Notes: generated from the letters alone by a model not told the origin. A stretch of 60,784 nt of DNA from Flavobacteriales bacterium (GCA_016777325.1 JADHRQ010000006.1:1-60784); one strand, 5' to 3'; shown: positions 6,876 through 15,895, numbered from the stretch's first letter. Program-made: numbers and translations.

Positions 6876-8189
6876 ATGAAGAATCATATCGTTTCCTTAG
6901 CATTATTAATATGTTTTTCTGGCTCAATTTATAGCCAGGATAAGGAAAGTCCATGGTTGTTTGGTGTTGGTGTTAATTCAATTAATCCTGATGATTTTCA
7001 AAAAAGTGGATATAAATTACCTTCTCTAAGTTTATCAAGATATATTTTCAATAACTTTTCTTTAGGAGTCAATTATTCTAATAATGATGTTGAAATTTCA
7101 AATGAAAATTTATATTATTATTCAATTGATGGAATAATTAAATATAGTATTCCTGTAGATTCTAAGATTCTAGGTGTTAAAGTAGACCCTTATCTTTCTG
7201 CTGGATATGGATTAGTTAACTTTGGGGAAGAAGATGTTAGTTTTGGTTCAAAAAATACATCCTATGGACCATCTTTAGGGGTAGGAATTGATTTTCAAAT
7301 CTCAAAAAATATTGCTCTTAACACCGGTATTTCATATAAATCTTTGGATGAGAAGAATGCATATAGTAATCTACAACATGTAGTAGGAATTAAATTCAAT
7401 TTTGGAAAAGGCGATTCAGATGGAGATGGAGTACCTGATAAAAAAGATCATTGCCCTGATCATCCAGGACCAATTGAATTAAACGGGTGTCCAGATTCTG
7501 ATGGTGATGGGATTCCAGATGAAAAAGACCAATGTCCAAACAGTTCTGGATCTATATCAATGAATGGTTGTCCAGATTCTGATGGAGATGGGATTTCCGA
7601 TATTAATGATTTATGCCCTCAAAAAGCTGGAATTAACGGAGAAGCTTGCCCTGATTCAGATGGAGATGGATTAAATGATAATTTAGACAATTGTCCTAAT
7701 GAAGCTGGGCCTAAATCAAATGGAGGATGTAAATTAGCTGACTTAGATAACGATGGCATACCTAATATTGATGATAAATGTCCTAATGAATCAGGATCAA
7801 AAGAATTTAATGGATGTCCTAGGATACCAATTTCTATTTCAAATTATTTGAATGATTATTCGGAATTCTTCTTTGATTTTGATAGCTATCAATTAAATGA
7901 AAGTCAAAAAATAAATATTAGCAACTTAAGCAAAATGCTAATGGAATACAGACACATTAAAATTAATATTGATGGTCATACATCTTCTGAAGGAGAATCA
8001 GACTACAACATGCTTTTATCAAACAAAAGGTCTACTAGTGTAAAAAATATATTAGTTAAAGATGGTGTTAATAATTCGAGACTTGAATTAAAAGCGTATG
8101 GGGAAAGCAATCCAAACTATGCTAATGTTCCTTTAAGTGAAAGAAAGAAAAACAGAAGAGTTATAATTTCTGTTAAAATGGATCTCTAA
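6876..8189 (+). CDS. OmpA-family outer-membrane protein with thrombospondin type 3 repeats
   Basis: I chose the ATG at 6876 because it starts directly with a signal peptide (MKNHIVSLALLICFSGSIYSQ); the open frame upstream has no such feature. The 437-residue protein has an N-terminal eight-stranded beta-barrel-like domain (about 22-180), five calcium-binding TSP3 repeats (about 180-315), and a C-terminal OmpA peptidoglycan-binding domain (FFDFDSYQLN, then NIDGHTSSEG and LSNKRSTSVKNIL). Such proteins anchor the outer membrane to the cell wall. Its stop overlaps the stop of the convergent gene by four bases. Confidence 0.93.
   Translation: MKNHIVSLALLICFSGSIYSQDKESPWLFGVGVNSINPDDFQKSGYKLPSLSLSRYIFNNFSLGVNYSNNDVEISNENLYYYSIDGIIKYSIPVDSKILGVKVDPYLSAGYGLVNFGEEDVSFGSKNTSYGPSLGVGIDFQISKNIALNTGISYKSLDEKNAYSNLQHVVGIKFNFGKGDSDGDGVPDKKDHCPDHPGPIELNGCPDSDGDGIPDEKDQCPNSSGSISMNGCPDSDGDGISDINDLCPQKAGINGEACPDSDGDGLNDNLDNCPNEAGPKSNGGCKLADLDNDGIPNIDDKCPNESGSKEFNGCPRIPISISNYLNDYSEFFFDFDSYQLNESQKINISNLSKMLMEYRHIKINIDGHTSSEGESDYNMLLSNKRSTSVKNILVKDGVNNSRLELKAYGESNPNYANVPLSERKKNRRVIISVKMDL
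7413..7820 (+). repeat. Five tandem TSP3 calcium-binding repeats
   Basis: Within the OmpA-like protein, five units of 25-29 residues run head to tail, each with a DxDxDG(I/V/L)xD calcium-binding loop, a DxCP and a closing GCP or ACP. The Asp and Cys positions are regular, whereas the bases between them have diverged, so the array is old. In other Bacteroidota such arrays are thought to act as a rigid spacer between barrel and cell wall. Confidence 0.9.
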
Positions 8190-9622
8190 GTAAGTTCCCA
8201 ACCTTCTCTATATTCTCTAGTTAAAAACTGATTAGCCTGGTCTAGATTAGTAATTATCATTTTCTTACTGTCATACATCAATTGTTTTTTTCCTATAAAA
8301 ACATTACTTCTAGGAGATCTTTTCAATAGACTACTTCTAATTGCAACATTTCCAAGTAAAACAATTTCAGATAGAGGACCTGCAAAATCAAAATTTGAAG
8401 TAAGATTTTTGTGCTTATCACTTCCGTAACCATCTTTAATTGCATCTATCCAATAACTTTGATGACCAAACTCAACAGAATTTATTTCTGAAATTTTACC
8501 TTTCTCAACAACACCATCTTGTCCTTTAATATACAATCTAGCACTAACCCCATAGTAATCAGTCCAAATTAGCCCATCCTCACCAATCATCAAGACACCA
8601 TTATCTCCAATATTATCTGTGTCAGTTATCAAATCTGGATGTGAAGGACGTATACCCCCATCCATCCATATCATTTTAACTTCTGCATCATTAATCTTAG
8701 AAGGTCTAAACTTATAAGTAACATATGAACTAGAAGGACAAGCTTCTTCAATTATAGGAGAAGGAGTGAAAGCCTTAGCGTAAGGCAAATTAGATATACT
8801 AGCTTCTACACTGAATGGCTCAAAAAGACCAAGAGCTTTTACTGGAACATCCATTATATGGCATCCCATATCACCAAGTGCTCCTGTTCCATAATCCCAG
8901 AAGCCTCTCCAGTCAAATGCATGAAGCCCAGGTGTATAACCATTGTTTTTAGCAGGACCAATCCATAAGTCCCAATCCATTCCTTCTGGCTTTTGAGATG
9001 GGTCAGGGCTTTGCATAGCTACACCTTGAGCCCAAACAGGTCTATTTGTCCATGTATAGACTTTAGAAACTTTTCCAATTCTACCATCTTTTATCCATTT
9101 TTGGACCATTACTTGTTCCGGATTAGACGAACCTTGGTTACCCATTTGAGTAACAATTTTATTTTTTCTTGCCAACTCAGTTAGCATTCTTGCTTCTTTA
9201 ACATTATGAGTTAACGGCTTTTGAACATAAACATGAATACCCTTTTCCATAGCAACTTTAGAAATATTAGCATGAGTATGATCTGGAGTAGAGATAGTAA
9301 CTGCATCAAGACTCTCCTTCTCTAGCATCTCTCTATAATCAGTGTAAAATTTAGCATTTGGAAATTTTTCTGCAGCAACTTGAGCTCCATATGCATTCTG
9401 GTGAACATCACATAAAGCAACTACATTTTCTCTTCCACCTACACTTGCATGTAAAATATCAGAATTACCTTTTCCATGTAAACCAATTCCTGCAATATTT
9501 AATCTATCACTTGGAGCAGTAAAGCCTGTTCCACCAAGAACATGCCTAGGAACTATGAATAAAGATGAGGCTATTGCTGAATTTTTAATAAACTTTCTTC
9601 TGGATTTATTTGTTGAGGACAT
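8186..9622 (-). CDS. Gfo/Idh/MocA family oxidoreductase, Tat-exported
   Basis: The 478-residue protein begins with a twin-arginine signal (SRRKFIKNS, residues 7-15). The nucleotide site is unusual in sequence (GIGLHGKGN, 45-53), followed by STPDHTHA (111-118) and QKP (134-136) in place of EKP, keeping the lysine. GDMGCHIMD (250-258) carries the conserved His. The long C-terminal half is typical of the exported Bacteroidota and Planctomycetes branch. It probably oxidises or isomerises a sugar in the periplasm with a tightly bound cofactor. It overlaps the end of the OmpA-like gene by four bases, stop against stop. Confidence 0.87.
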   Translation of the reverse strand: MSSTNKSRRKFIKNSAIASSLFIVPRHVLGGTGFTAPSDRLNIAGIGLHGKGNSDILHASVGGRENVVALCDVHQNAYGAQVAAEKFPNAKFYTDYREMLEKESLDAVTISTPDHTHANISKVAMEKGIHVYVQKPLTHNVKEARMLTELARKNKIVTQMGNQGSSNPEQVMVQKWIKDGRIGKVSKVYTWTNRPVWAQGVAMQSPDPSQKPEGMDWDLWIGPAKNNGYTPGLHAFDWRGFWDYGTGALGDMGCHIMDVPVKALGLFEPFSVEASISNLPYAKAFTPSPIIEEACPSSSYVTYKFRPSKINDAEVKMIWMDGGIRPSHPDLITDTDNIGDNGVLMIGEDGLIWTDYYGVSARLYIKGQDGVVEKGKISEINSVEFGHQSYWIDAIKDGYGSDKHKNLTSNFDFAGPLSEIVLLGNVAIRSSLLKRSPRSNVFIGKKQLMYDSKKMIITNLDQANQFLTREYREGWELT

Positions 9623-9680
9623 AATTAGATTTTTATAAAATTGAAGTTAATAAAAAATTAATAATAAAATAAATAAGGAA

Positions 9681-10700
9681 TTAATTGTTTTTCTTAAACC
9701 ACTGATCCACTCTAAGCTTTGCATTTTCTCTAATATCTACCCAGAATAAATTAATATCAGCAAAATGATAACTTCTAACGGTTTGTAAAAGTATTTTTCC
9801 CGGCACGTTTGGAATAGATGACCATACTATTCCATCAATAAGTTTAATATCTATGTTTTGTGAAAATATTTTTAAATCTCTATAAAGTAAACCTTTATGT
9901 AAATCTTTTTTTGTCTCTTTTGAATCATCCCAAGTTATTGGATTTGTTGTTACCCCCCCTTTAAACCAATTTTCATAATTATCTTTTCGGGGATATTTAT
10001 TCAACTTGAAAGTATTCCATGTTACAAATCCTCCTGTTTCATCAGGAGAATTCATTGGTTTTATGTTTTTAAATTCATCTTCGAATACTTTAATCCCTAC
10101 TAGATAAGCTGCAATTAATTTTTTTTGTAATTCTTTACCATCAATAAATTCTGATATAAGTCTTTTAGCATGAACAGTTCCTTGACTGTGTGAAGCAATA
10201 ATAAATGGTTTATCATTATTAAAATTTTCTAAATAATAAGAAAAAGCTTCCTTAATATCATTGTAGGCTAGATTAAGAGCTTTATCACCATCTACTCTAA
10301 ATTTATCATTGAACACTCTAATATGAGCTTGTCTATAATATGGAACGTATAGATTTCCAGCATCTAACCAAGCTGAAGCTTGATATTTTACAGGTCTATT
10401 TATTACGTCATTTCTAATATCTTCATCCCAAATATCAGAATTCCATTCTCTTTGATTTTTACTATCTATTAAAGTTGGATAAATAAAAAAGACATCAGCT
10501 TCTTTTTTATTTTTATCAATATTAAATGTAGAAATTTCATCTGGAATATTTTCAGGTAAAACGGCCCAACTATCCTTATCACTATAATTTGGCTTAACAA
10601 TTTCTGGGCTTTTGTCAAAATCATAGGTGTTATACGAAATTTTACAACCAGTTACAAACCATAATAAGACATATACTTTTAATAAATTTCTTTTAAACAT
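9681..10700 (-). CDS. DUF3089 family alpha/beta-hydrolase lipoprotein
   Basis: I start the gene at the ATG at 10700-10698, which gives a clean lipoprotein signal (MFKRNLLKVYVLLWFVTGC, C19); a longer frame would overlap the divergent sodC gene. The 339-residue protein has a nucleophile elbow HSQGT (S172 at 171-175 region) preceded by FIIAS, and matches the DUF3089 hydrolase family by motif order (DVFFIYPTL at about 69-77; AYLVG and FVTWNTF downstream). Esterase or lipase activity on the cell surface or in the periplasm is inferred. The 21-base gap to sodC holds the promoter of sodC only. Confidence 0.8.
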   Translation of the reverse strand: MFKRNLLKVYVLLWFVTGCKISYNTYDFDKSPEIVKPNYSDKDSWAVLPENIPDEISTFNIDKNKKEADVFFIYPTLIDSKNQREWNSDIWDEDIRNDVINRPVKYQASAWLDAGNLYVPYYRQAHIRVFNDKFRVDGDKALNLAYNDIKEAFSYYLENFNNDKPFIIASHSQGTVHAKRLISEFIDGKELQKKLIAAYLVGIKVFEDEFKNIKPMNSPDETGGFVTWNTFKLNKYPRKDNYENWFKGGVTTNPITWDDSKETKKDLHKGLLYRDLKIFSQNIDIKLIDGIVWSSIPNVPGKILLQTVRSYHFADINLFWVDIRENAKLRVDQWFKKNN

Positions 10701-10709
10701 ATTTAATTT

Positions 10710-10717
10710 TAAATTTG
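10710..10717 (+). promoter_or_regulatory. TAnnTTTG promoter box of sodC
   Basis: TAAATTTG is an exact match to the Bacteroidota -7 box. Only four bases (CATA) separate it from the sodC ATG, so the transcript should start at or within a few bases of the start codon. Confidence 0.6.
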
Positions 10718-10721
10718 CATA

Positions 10722-11276
10722 ATGAAAACACCTCAAGCTAAAATAATTAAATTTTTATTTATAACTACTTCTATATTTCTTTCTTTTATATCAATTAGTT
10801 GTGATACAGATGAAAAAGTTATTTCTATTAAGAAGACTATTGTTCCAGTTAATAACTCTAATATATCCGGAACAATTTCGTTTACTCAAAAAAAAGATTC
10901 TGTTCATTTAGAGGCTCACATTTTTGGTCTTGAGGCAGGCACAAAAGCACTACATCTTCATGAATTTGGTGATTGCTCTTCTGAAGATGGTCTAAGCGCA
11001 GGTGGACATTGGAATCCGACAAATCAAAAACATGGTAAATGGGGAGATTCTGAAGGATACCATTTAGGTGATATTGGAAATCTTGAAATAGATGAAATTG
11101 GACATGGTATGTTAAAATTCAGTACTGATGTTTGGTGCATAGGATGTGAGAGTGATAATGATATTTTAAATAAAGCTGTTATAATACATAATGGTACTGA
11201 TGATTTAATATCTCAGCCTTCTGGAGCTGCTGGAATGAGACTTGGTTGCTATGAAATTAGTACTGAGGTTAATTAA
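10722..11276 (+). CDS. sodC: Cu/Zn superoxide dismutase, lipoprotein
   Basis: The 184-residue protein has a lipobox ending at C27 (SISC) and a complete Cu/Zn SOD active site: H78, H80, H96 and H156 as copper ligands; H96, H104, H114 and D117 as zinc ligands; the disulfide pair C85 and C176; and the substrate-guiding arginine R173, three residues before C176 as in the bovine enzyme. It dismutates superoxide outside the cytoplasm. Two extra cysteines (C139, C142 region, WCIGC) are not part of the core site. oxyR lies about 0.8 kb downstream, which fits a stress role. Confidence 0.93.
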   Translation: MKTPQAKIIKFLFITTSIFLSFISISCDTDEKVISIKKTIVPVNNSNISGTISFTQKKDSVHLEAHIFGLEAGTKALHLHEFGDCSSEDGLSAGGHWNPTNQKHGKWGDSEGYHLGDIGNLEIDEIGHGMLKFSTDVWCIGCESDNDILNKAVIIHNGTDDLISQPSGAAGMRLGCYEISTEVN

Positions 11277-11297
11277 TAAATAATTTACAGTTATTTA

Positions 11298-12035
11298 TTA
11301 AATTATTTTTTCAAGTTCTAAAGTGATTTCATCAATAGATTTATTACAAATATCTCCATAAACTGGTTCACATATTTCCATTGAAAAAGATTTTTTTTTA
11401 TTTAATACCTTTAGTCCATTTCTTTGAAATACATCACTAAAACCGGATAGTTTTACGGGAACTATTGTAGGCGAGCTGTTCTTTATTATATGAGCAGTTC
11501 CCTTTCTTACAGGTTTGGTTTTATCTGTAGTCCCCCTTGGAAAAGTTATAACCCAACCATCTTCTAATGCAAGGTTTATATTACTAGGGTCTTGTGATCT
11601 TACTTCCCTGTTAATATGTTCCCCTGAATCTCTCCAACTTCTTTGAATTAGAATAGCTCCAGCATAAGCTAGAACCTTTGTAATTAATGAATTTTTCATA
11701 GTCTCAACTGCTGCAATGAAATACAGATTAGTTTTAGGATTATATAGATAATTAGGTCTCTTAACAGAGTCTATTTTACCTTTTACAGAAGAATTAAAAA
11801 CATGTAGCATGCCTATAACATCATAAAAATATGTCTGATGATTACTGACAAATAATACATTATTATCTGGAAGATCATTAAGATTTTGAGATCCTATAAT
11901 TTTAAAGTTTTTACTTCTAAAAGATTTATGAGTAATAAATCCAACAACGGCAATTATAATTCTTTTAAGAAAGATAGATTGACCAAGAATATTTTTTTTC
12001 AAACTATAAAAGTTATGACTCAAATATAAAAACAT
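11298..12035 (-). CDS. Lysophospholipid acyltransferase family protein (PlsC-like)
   Basis: The 245-residue protein has the acyltransferase block SNHQTYFYD, with five residues rather than four between His and Asp, a spacing I associate with the Bacteroidota branch of the family. FPRGTTD then supplies the acyl-acceptor phosphate-binding block, and RKGTAHI and PTIVPVKLSGF follow. It probably acylates lysophosphatidic acid or a related lipid at the inner membrane face. It is divergent from oxyR. The exact start is uncertain: a TTG four codons in, after a TATATTTG match, is an alternative. Confidence 0.8.
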   Translation of the reverse strand: MFLYLSHNFYSLKKNILGQSIFLKRIIIAVVGFITHKSFRSKNFKIIGSQNLNDLPDNNVLFVSNHQTYFYDVIGMLHVFNSSVKGKIDSVKRPNYLYNPKTNLYFIAAVETMKNSLITKVLAYAGAILIQRSWRDSGEHINREVRSQDPSNINLALEDGWVITFPRGTTDKTKPVRKGTAHIIKNSSPTIVPVKLSGFSDVFQRNGLKVLNKKKSFSMEICEPVYGDICNKSIDEITLELEKII

Positions 12036-12087
12036 ATGAGATAATACTATTTAACATTTATTTAATTTTAAATAATAATATTTTATT

Positions 12088-12095
12088 TAATTTTG
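12088..12095 (+). promoter_or_regulatory. Probable oxyR promoter box
   Basis: TAATTTTG matches TAnnTTTG exactly, 23 bases before the oxyR ATG, in the gap shared with the divergent acyltransferase gene. No TTTG is seen 19 bases upstream, so the match is partial. Confidence 0.4.
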
Positions 12096-12118
12096 ATTTT
12101 TAATAAGAAAAATTTATA

Positions 12119-13048
12119 ATGACTATAACTCAATTAAAATATACATTAGCAGTTGCGGAGCATGGTAATTTCACTACTGCATCAGATAAGTGTTTTGTTA
12201 CTCAACCAACTCTTAGCATGCAAGTCCAGAAACTTGAGGAAGAGCTAGGTGTTATTATATTTAATAGATCTACAAAACCACTTCAAGTTACAGATATTGG
12301 AAAAAAGGTTCTTTTTCAAGCTAAGAAAATTGTTGAAGAGTCATCTAGAATGAATGATGTTGTTTCTGAAGAAAAAGGTATAATTGGAGGAACGCTTAGA
12401 GTTGGAATTATTCCAACAGTAAGCTCTACACTCCTTCCGCTCTTTCTAAACATTTTTTTAAAAAAACATAAAAATGTAGAATTAAAAATAGAGGAATTTA
12501 ATACTGAAACTATAAGTCAAAAGCTAGAAGATAATACAATTGATTGTGCGATTGCAGCAACTCCACTAAATAATAATACAATAATTGAGAGACCATTATA
12601 TTATGAACCATTTATTGCTTATGTTCCGGAACATCATTTCTTAGCGGGTAATAAGACTTTAGGAGTAGACGACTTATCTAATGGTGATATATTGATATTG
12701 AAAGATGGACATTGTTTTAGAAATCAAGTATTAAATCTATGTTCATTTGAAGATTTAAATAAACAATATGAATTAAAAAGTGGAAGTTTTGAAACATTAA
12801 TAAATTTATCTAATAATGGACCTTGGATGACTATTATACCTTATTTACATTCTAATAATTTATCTCCCAAAAATTTAGAAAACATAATACCATTTGAAGA
12901 ACCATCTCCTGCAAGAGAAATCAGCATGATATACTCAAAGAGTCAGTTAAAGCTTCCTGTAATTAATGCACTAACAACTACAATCTCATCTGTCATTAGA
13001 GGTCAAATTAAATATAATGATATAAAGATTATGTCACCAGTTAATTAG
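12119..13048 (+). CDS. oxyR: Hydrogen-peroxide-sensing LysR-type regulator OxyR
   Basis: The 309-residue protein has an N-terminal winged helix-turn-helix (residues 1-60, FTTASDKCFVTQPTLSMQV) and a LysR substrate-binding domain from about 90. The peroxide-sensing cysteines are both present at C199 (DGHC) and C208 (NLC), at the same numbers as in the Escherichia coli protein. It should activate peroxide-defence genes when these cysteines form a disulfide. It is preceded by a short AT-rich promoter region and followed by tRNA-Pro. sodC nearby is a plausible but unproven target. Confidence 0.92.
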   Translation: MTITQLKYTLAVAEHGNFTTASDKCFVTQPTLSMQVQKLEEELGVIIFNRSTKPLQVTDIGKKVLFQAKKIVEESSRMNDVVSEEKGIIGGTLRVGIIPTVSSTLLPLFLNIFLKKHKNVELKIEEFNTETISQKLEDNTIDCAIAATPLNNNTIIERPLYYEPFIAYVPEHHFLAGNKTLGVDDLSNGDILILKDGHCFRNQVLNLCSFEDLNKQYELKSGSFETLINLSNNGPWMTIIPYLHSNNLSPKNLENIIPFEEPSPAREISMIYSKSQLKLPVINALTTTISSVIRGQIKYNDIKIMSPVN

Positions 13049-13074
13049 AGAATATTTCATAATAGCTAAAATTA

Positions 13075-13105
13075 TTTGGCTAAAAATTAATTAAGCTTAT
13101 ATTTG
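13075..13105 (+). promoter_or_regulatory. Promoter of tRNA-Pro
   Basis: TTTG at 13075-13078, 19 bases, then TATATTTG at 13098-13105: an exact match to the Bacteroidota housekeeping promoter in both boxes and spacing, 12 bases before the tRNA. It is the clearest promoter in the window. Confidence 0.75.
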
Positions 13106-13117
13106 CAAATCATTTTT

Positions 13118-13192
13118 CGGGGTGTAGCGTAGCCCGGTTATCGCGCCGCGTTTGGGACGCGGAGGTCGCAGGTTCGAATCCTGCCACCCCGA
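13118..13192 (+). tRNA. tRNA-Pro(TGG)
   Basis: A 75-base cloverleaf is visible: acceptor stem CGGGGTG / CACCCCG, D arm around TAGCCCGG, anticodon stem CCGCG / CGCGG with loop TTTGGGA (anticodon TGG, proline), and a T arm GCAGG-TTCGAAT-CCTGC. The discriminator is A; CCA is not encoded, as is usual in this group, so the tRNA nucleotidyltransferase gene later in the window is needed to add it. Confidence 0.97.
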
Positions 13193-13199
13193 CATATTT

Positions 13200-13239
13200 A
13201 AACCAATTAATTATAGATCAATTAATTGGTTTTTTTTTT
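13200..13239 (+). terminator. Rho-independent terminator after tRNA-Pro
   Basis: A 13-bp perfect stem (AAACCAATTAATT / AATTAATTGGTTT) with a 7-base loop, followed by an uninterrupted T run. Confidence 0.9.
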
Positions 13240-13296
13240 AAAAAGAAGCCTTAAAAGAGGAGTTCTATTTTTTTTGGATTATTGTATATTTAACTA

Positions 13297-14364
13297 ATGA
13301 CAATTGAAAAAAAATTAATTTCAAAAAAGAAACCTTTTTATCCAATTTCAAAAAAACTTGAAAATTTTTTAAGACAACATGATAGATGGATAGAAGATGT
13401 TATTTCGTATGACGATCTATTAAGATATTCTGATTCAATAAATATTTACGATAAAAATAACAAGGATACGTTATGGGTAAGATTATTATACAATGAAAGT
13501 GAAAGAAATGAAATTGATAAAAATCTTAAAATAATATATACCCTTCTTCACTCAGATGGAAATTCATCATCTATTCAATACTTAAATATAGATTCAGTTG
13601 ACTATTGCACATTTGGTAATTCAAAGCCCTTTAGAGTGAAAATTCGAAATATTGTAAACGATAACTTCACATATTTTTATGTCAAAAAAACTGATGCTTC
13701 AAGAGTGTATGGAATAGAATTCGAACATATGCTATCCCCAAGAAATTTAAATTTTTTAGTCAATAATTCGTCTTTAGTTGAAGAACATATTGCTGGAATA
13801 CCAGGAGATATATTCATTAAAGATTATTTACCAAAATGCTCTGAATATCAAAAATCTCAAATAGCAAAAGAATATGTAAAATTTAACGAGAGATGTATGA
13901 TTAGACTTCTAGGAGATATGAGATCTTATAATTATGTAGTAATTCCAATTCATGACTTTGACCAAGTAATTTATAAAATAAGAGCGATTGATTTTGACCA
14001 ACAATCTTATGAGGGTAAATTCTCAGTATACAGACCTCAATTTTTTAAAGAAAATAAACCAATGATGGACCTAGTAAAAGATAAATTAAAAACAGATTCG
14101 ATTATTCAATATAAAATTGAAGAAAGATCAACAATTTCAAGAAGATTAATAATTTCAGATGACAGAATGAAACAATTGATTAGTATAATGAAAGAGGACA
14201 CTATCAGTTCAGCTGATAAAGTTGAAAATCTGAAAAATGAAATATATAAATTCACTAATGAAGATTCGTTTATTAAATCTAAATCTATGGGAGAATTAAT
14301 GGAAAAAACCCTTGATTATCTTAAAAGAAACTATCAAAATGTTAGTTTAATTGACTTGATTTAA
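13297..14364 (+). CDS. Conserved hypothetical protein, possible kinase-like fold
   Basis: I do not know a characterised homologue for this 355-residue protein, but I recall very similar uncharacterised proteins across Flavobacteriaceae. It is soluble, with no signal or membrane segment. Strong motifs are RQHDRWIEDV (about 26-35), YDDLLRYSDSI, DYCTFGNSKPF, HIAGIPGD (about 166-173), FNERCMIRLLGDMRSYNYVV, and RAIDFDQQ (about 228-235). The order of a basic nucleotide-facing strand, an Asn/Asp loop and IDFDQ recalls aminoglycoside-kinase or HipA-type folds, but this is speculation. It stands alone behind the tRNA terminator. Confidence 0.75.
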   Translation: MTIEKKLISKKKPFYPISKKLENFLRQHDRWIEDVISYDDLLRYSDSINIYDKNNKDTLWVRLLYNESERNEIDKNLKIIYTLLHSDGNSSSIQYLNIDSVDYCTFGNSKPFRVKIRNIVNDNFTYFYVKKTDASRVYGIEFEHMLSPRNLNFLVNNSSLVEEHIAGIPGDIFIKDYLPKCSEYQKSQIAKEYVKFNERCMIRLLGDMRSYNYVVIPIHDFDQVIYKIRAIDFDQQSYEGKFSVYRPQFFKENKPMMDLVKDKLKTDSIIQYKIEERSTISRRLIISDDRMKQLISIMKEDTISSADKVENLKNEIYKFTNEDSFIKSKSMGELMEKTLDYLKRNYQNVSLIDLI

Positions 14365-14410
14365 GAAAAACTTCATTGAGTGATTAATTTATTTTAAATT
14401 CGAGTTAATT

Positions 14411-15568
14411 ATGAAAAAAGCCTATATAGTATTCACGTTAGTTTTATTGAACATCTCATTTGCATGTTCTCAAAAAGAAAACTACCCCCCAATCGAAGAT
14501 TTCAATAAAGATTTATACAGTCTTGAAAAAATTGTTGATGGTATTGACATTCCCTGGGGAATGAGCTTTACAAGTAAAAACTCTTTTTTAGTAACTGATA
14601 AAAAAGGTATTTTATATCATGTTTCTGATGGAAAAAAAAGTATTGTTGAAGGAACCCCTGAAGTTATTGTATCAAGACAAGGTGGCCTTCTTGATGTTGC
14701 TGTTGACTCTGATTTTAAAAATAATAATTTAATTTATATTACAGCAAGCGTAAGGTCATCAGATAAAGGATCAAATACTGCCTTATACTCTGCAATTTTT
14801 TCAGAGAATAAATTATCTAAATTAAAAATGCTTTATAAAGCATCACCTGACTCAACTGAAGAGAGACATTATGGAGGAAGTATCCTAGTTACAGAAGAGT
14901 ATTTATTCTTTACGATTGGTGATAGAGGAAATAGAGATATTAATCCACAGAATATCTCATTAGATGGTGGTAAAATATATAGATTAAATTTAGATGGCTC
15001 AATACCTAGTTCTAACCCATTTTATAATGTTGATGGCTCCAAAAAAGCTATATGGAGCTATGGACATCGAAATCCACAAGGAATAATTAAAGTAACAAGA
15101 AATGTTGGTGTAAATGATTTTGAAATATGGATTCATGAGCATGGACCACGAGGTGGAGATGAAATAAATATTGTAAAATCTCCTAAAAAGGATGAAGATC
15201 CCCTAACAGAAAGAAACTACGGTTGGCCAAAGGCTACTTATGGAATTAATTATAGTGGAAGTGAAATTACTAAGAATAAAAAATTAGAGGGAGTTATTGA
15301 TCCATTTTATTATTGGATACCATCAATTGCTCCATCAGGAATGGCAATGATAAATTCAGACAAATATCCTAGCTGGAATAAAAGTCTACTTGTTGGATCT
15401 TTAAGCTTTAGATATCTTGAAAGATTAGAGTTTAATGAAGATGGCATAACTAAAAGAGAAAAATTATTTCCAAGGATTGGAAGAGTAAGAGATGTTAATA
15501 TTAGTCCCGATGGTTTTGTTGTTATAAGTGTTGAGGGTGAAGGAATTTTTAAAGTTATACCTAATTAA
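14411..15568 (+). CDS. PQQ-dependent sugar dehydrogenase family lipoprotein
   Basis: The 385-residue protein has a lipobox (SFAC, C19) and the six-bladed propeller of the soluble aldose/glucose dehydrogenase family: IPWGMSF near residue 46, GGLLDVAVD, HYGGS, IGDRGNRD, SYGHRNPQG and HEHGPRGGDE (about 243-252), YGWP and GLSF-like strands later. These motifs include the conserved PQQ and calcium contacts. It would oxidise sugars in the periplasm and pass electrons to the chain. It precedes the division and partition genes by eight bases but is probably not functionally tied to them. Confidence 0.85.
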   Translation: MKKAYIVFTLVLLNISFACSQKENYPPIEDFNKDLYSLEKIVDGIDIPWGMSFTSKNSFLVTDKKGILYHVSDGKKSIVEGTPEVIVSRQGGLLDVAVDSDFKNNNLIYITASVRSSDKGSNTALYSAIFSENKLSKLKMLYKASPDSTEERHYGGSILVTEEYLFFTIGDRGNRDINPQNISLDGGKIYRLNLDGSIPSSNPFYNVDGSKKAIWSYGHRNPQGIIKVTRNVGVNDFEIWIHEHGPRGGDEINIVKSPKKDEDPLTERNYGWPKATYGINYSGSEITKNKKLEGVIDPFYYWIPSIAPSGMAMINSDKYPSWNKSLLVGSLSFRYLERLEFNEDGITKREKLFPRIGRVRDVNISPDGFVVISVEGEGIFKVIPN

Positions 15569-15575
15569 TTTTTAA

Positions 15576-15893
15576 ATGAAAGAGTTTATCAAAAAATTAA
15601 TTTCCATATTTAATAAAAGCTATTTCAAGTATTTAGTCATTTTAAGTGCTTTTCTTATATGGATTACCTTTCTTGATACTAACTCACTTTTAATTCACGC
15701 AGAATTAAATCGAGAAATAAAGAAACTTAAAAGCAGAAAAGATGCTTTGACAGAAGAAATTAATAAAGATCAAAAGTTAATAAAAAAGCTTGAAAATATT
15801 GATAGTTTAGAACATTATGCTAGAGAAAATTATTATTTAAAAAAAGATAATGAAGACATATTTATAATTGAATATGAATCTAATAACGATTAA
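15576..15893 (+). CDS. Septum formation initiator family protein (FtsB/DivIC-like)
   Basis: The 105-residue protein has one membrane segment (about 19-37, YLVILSAFLIWITFL), then a coiled coil (about 45-75, rich in Lys, Glu and Leu) and the family signature in LEHYARENYYLKKDNEDIFIIE. FtsB/DivIC proteins link FtsL and FtsQ in the divisome. It starts eight bases after the dehydrogenase gene and ends three bases before parA, so it sits at the head of the partition operon, as is usual in this group. Confidence 0.85.
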   Translation: MKEFIKKLISIFNKSYFKYLVILSAFLIWITFLDTNSLLIHAELNREIKKLKSRKDALTEEINKDQKLIKKLENIDSLEHYARENYYLKKDNEDIFIIEYESNND

Positions 15894-15895
15894 AA

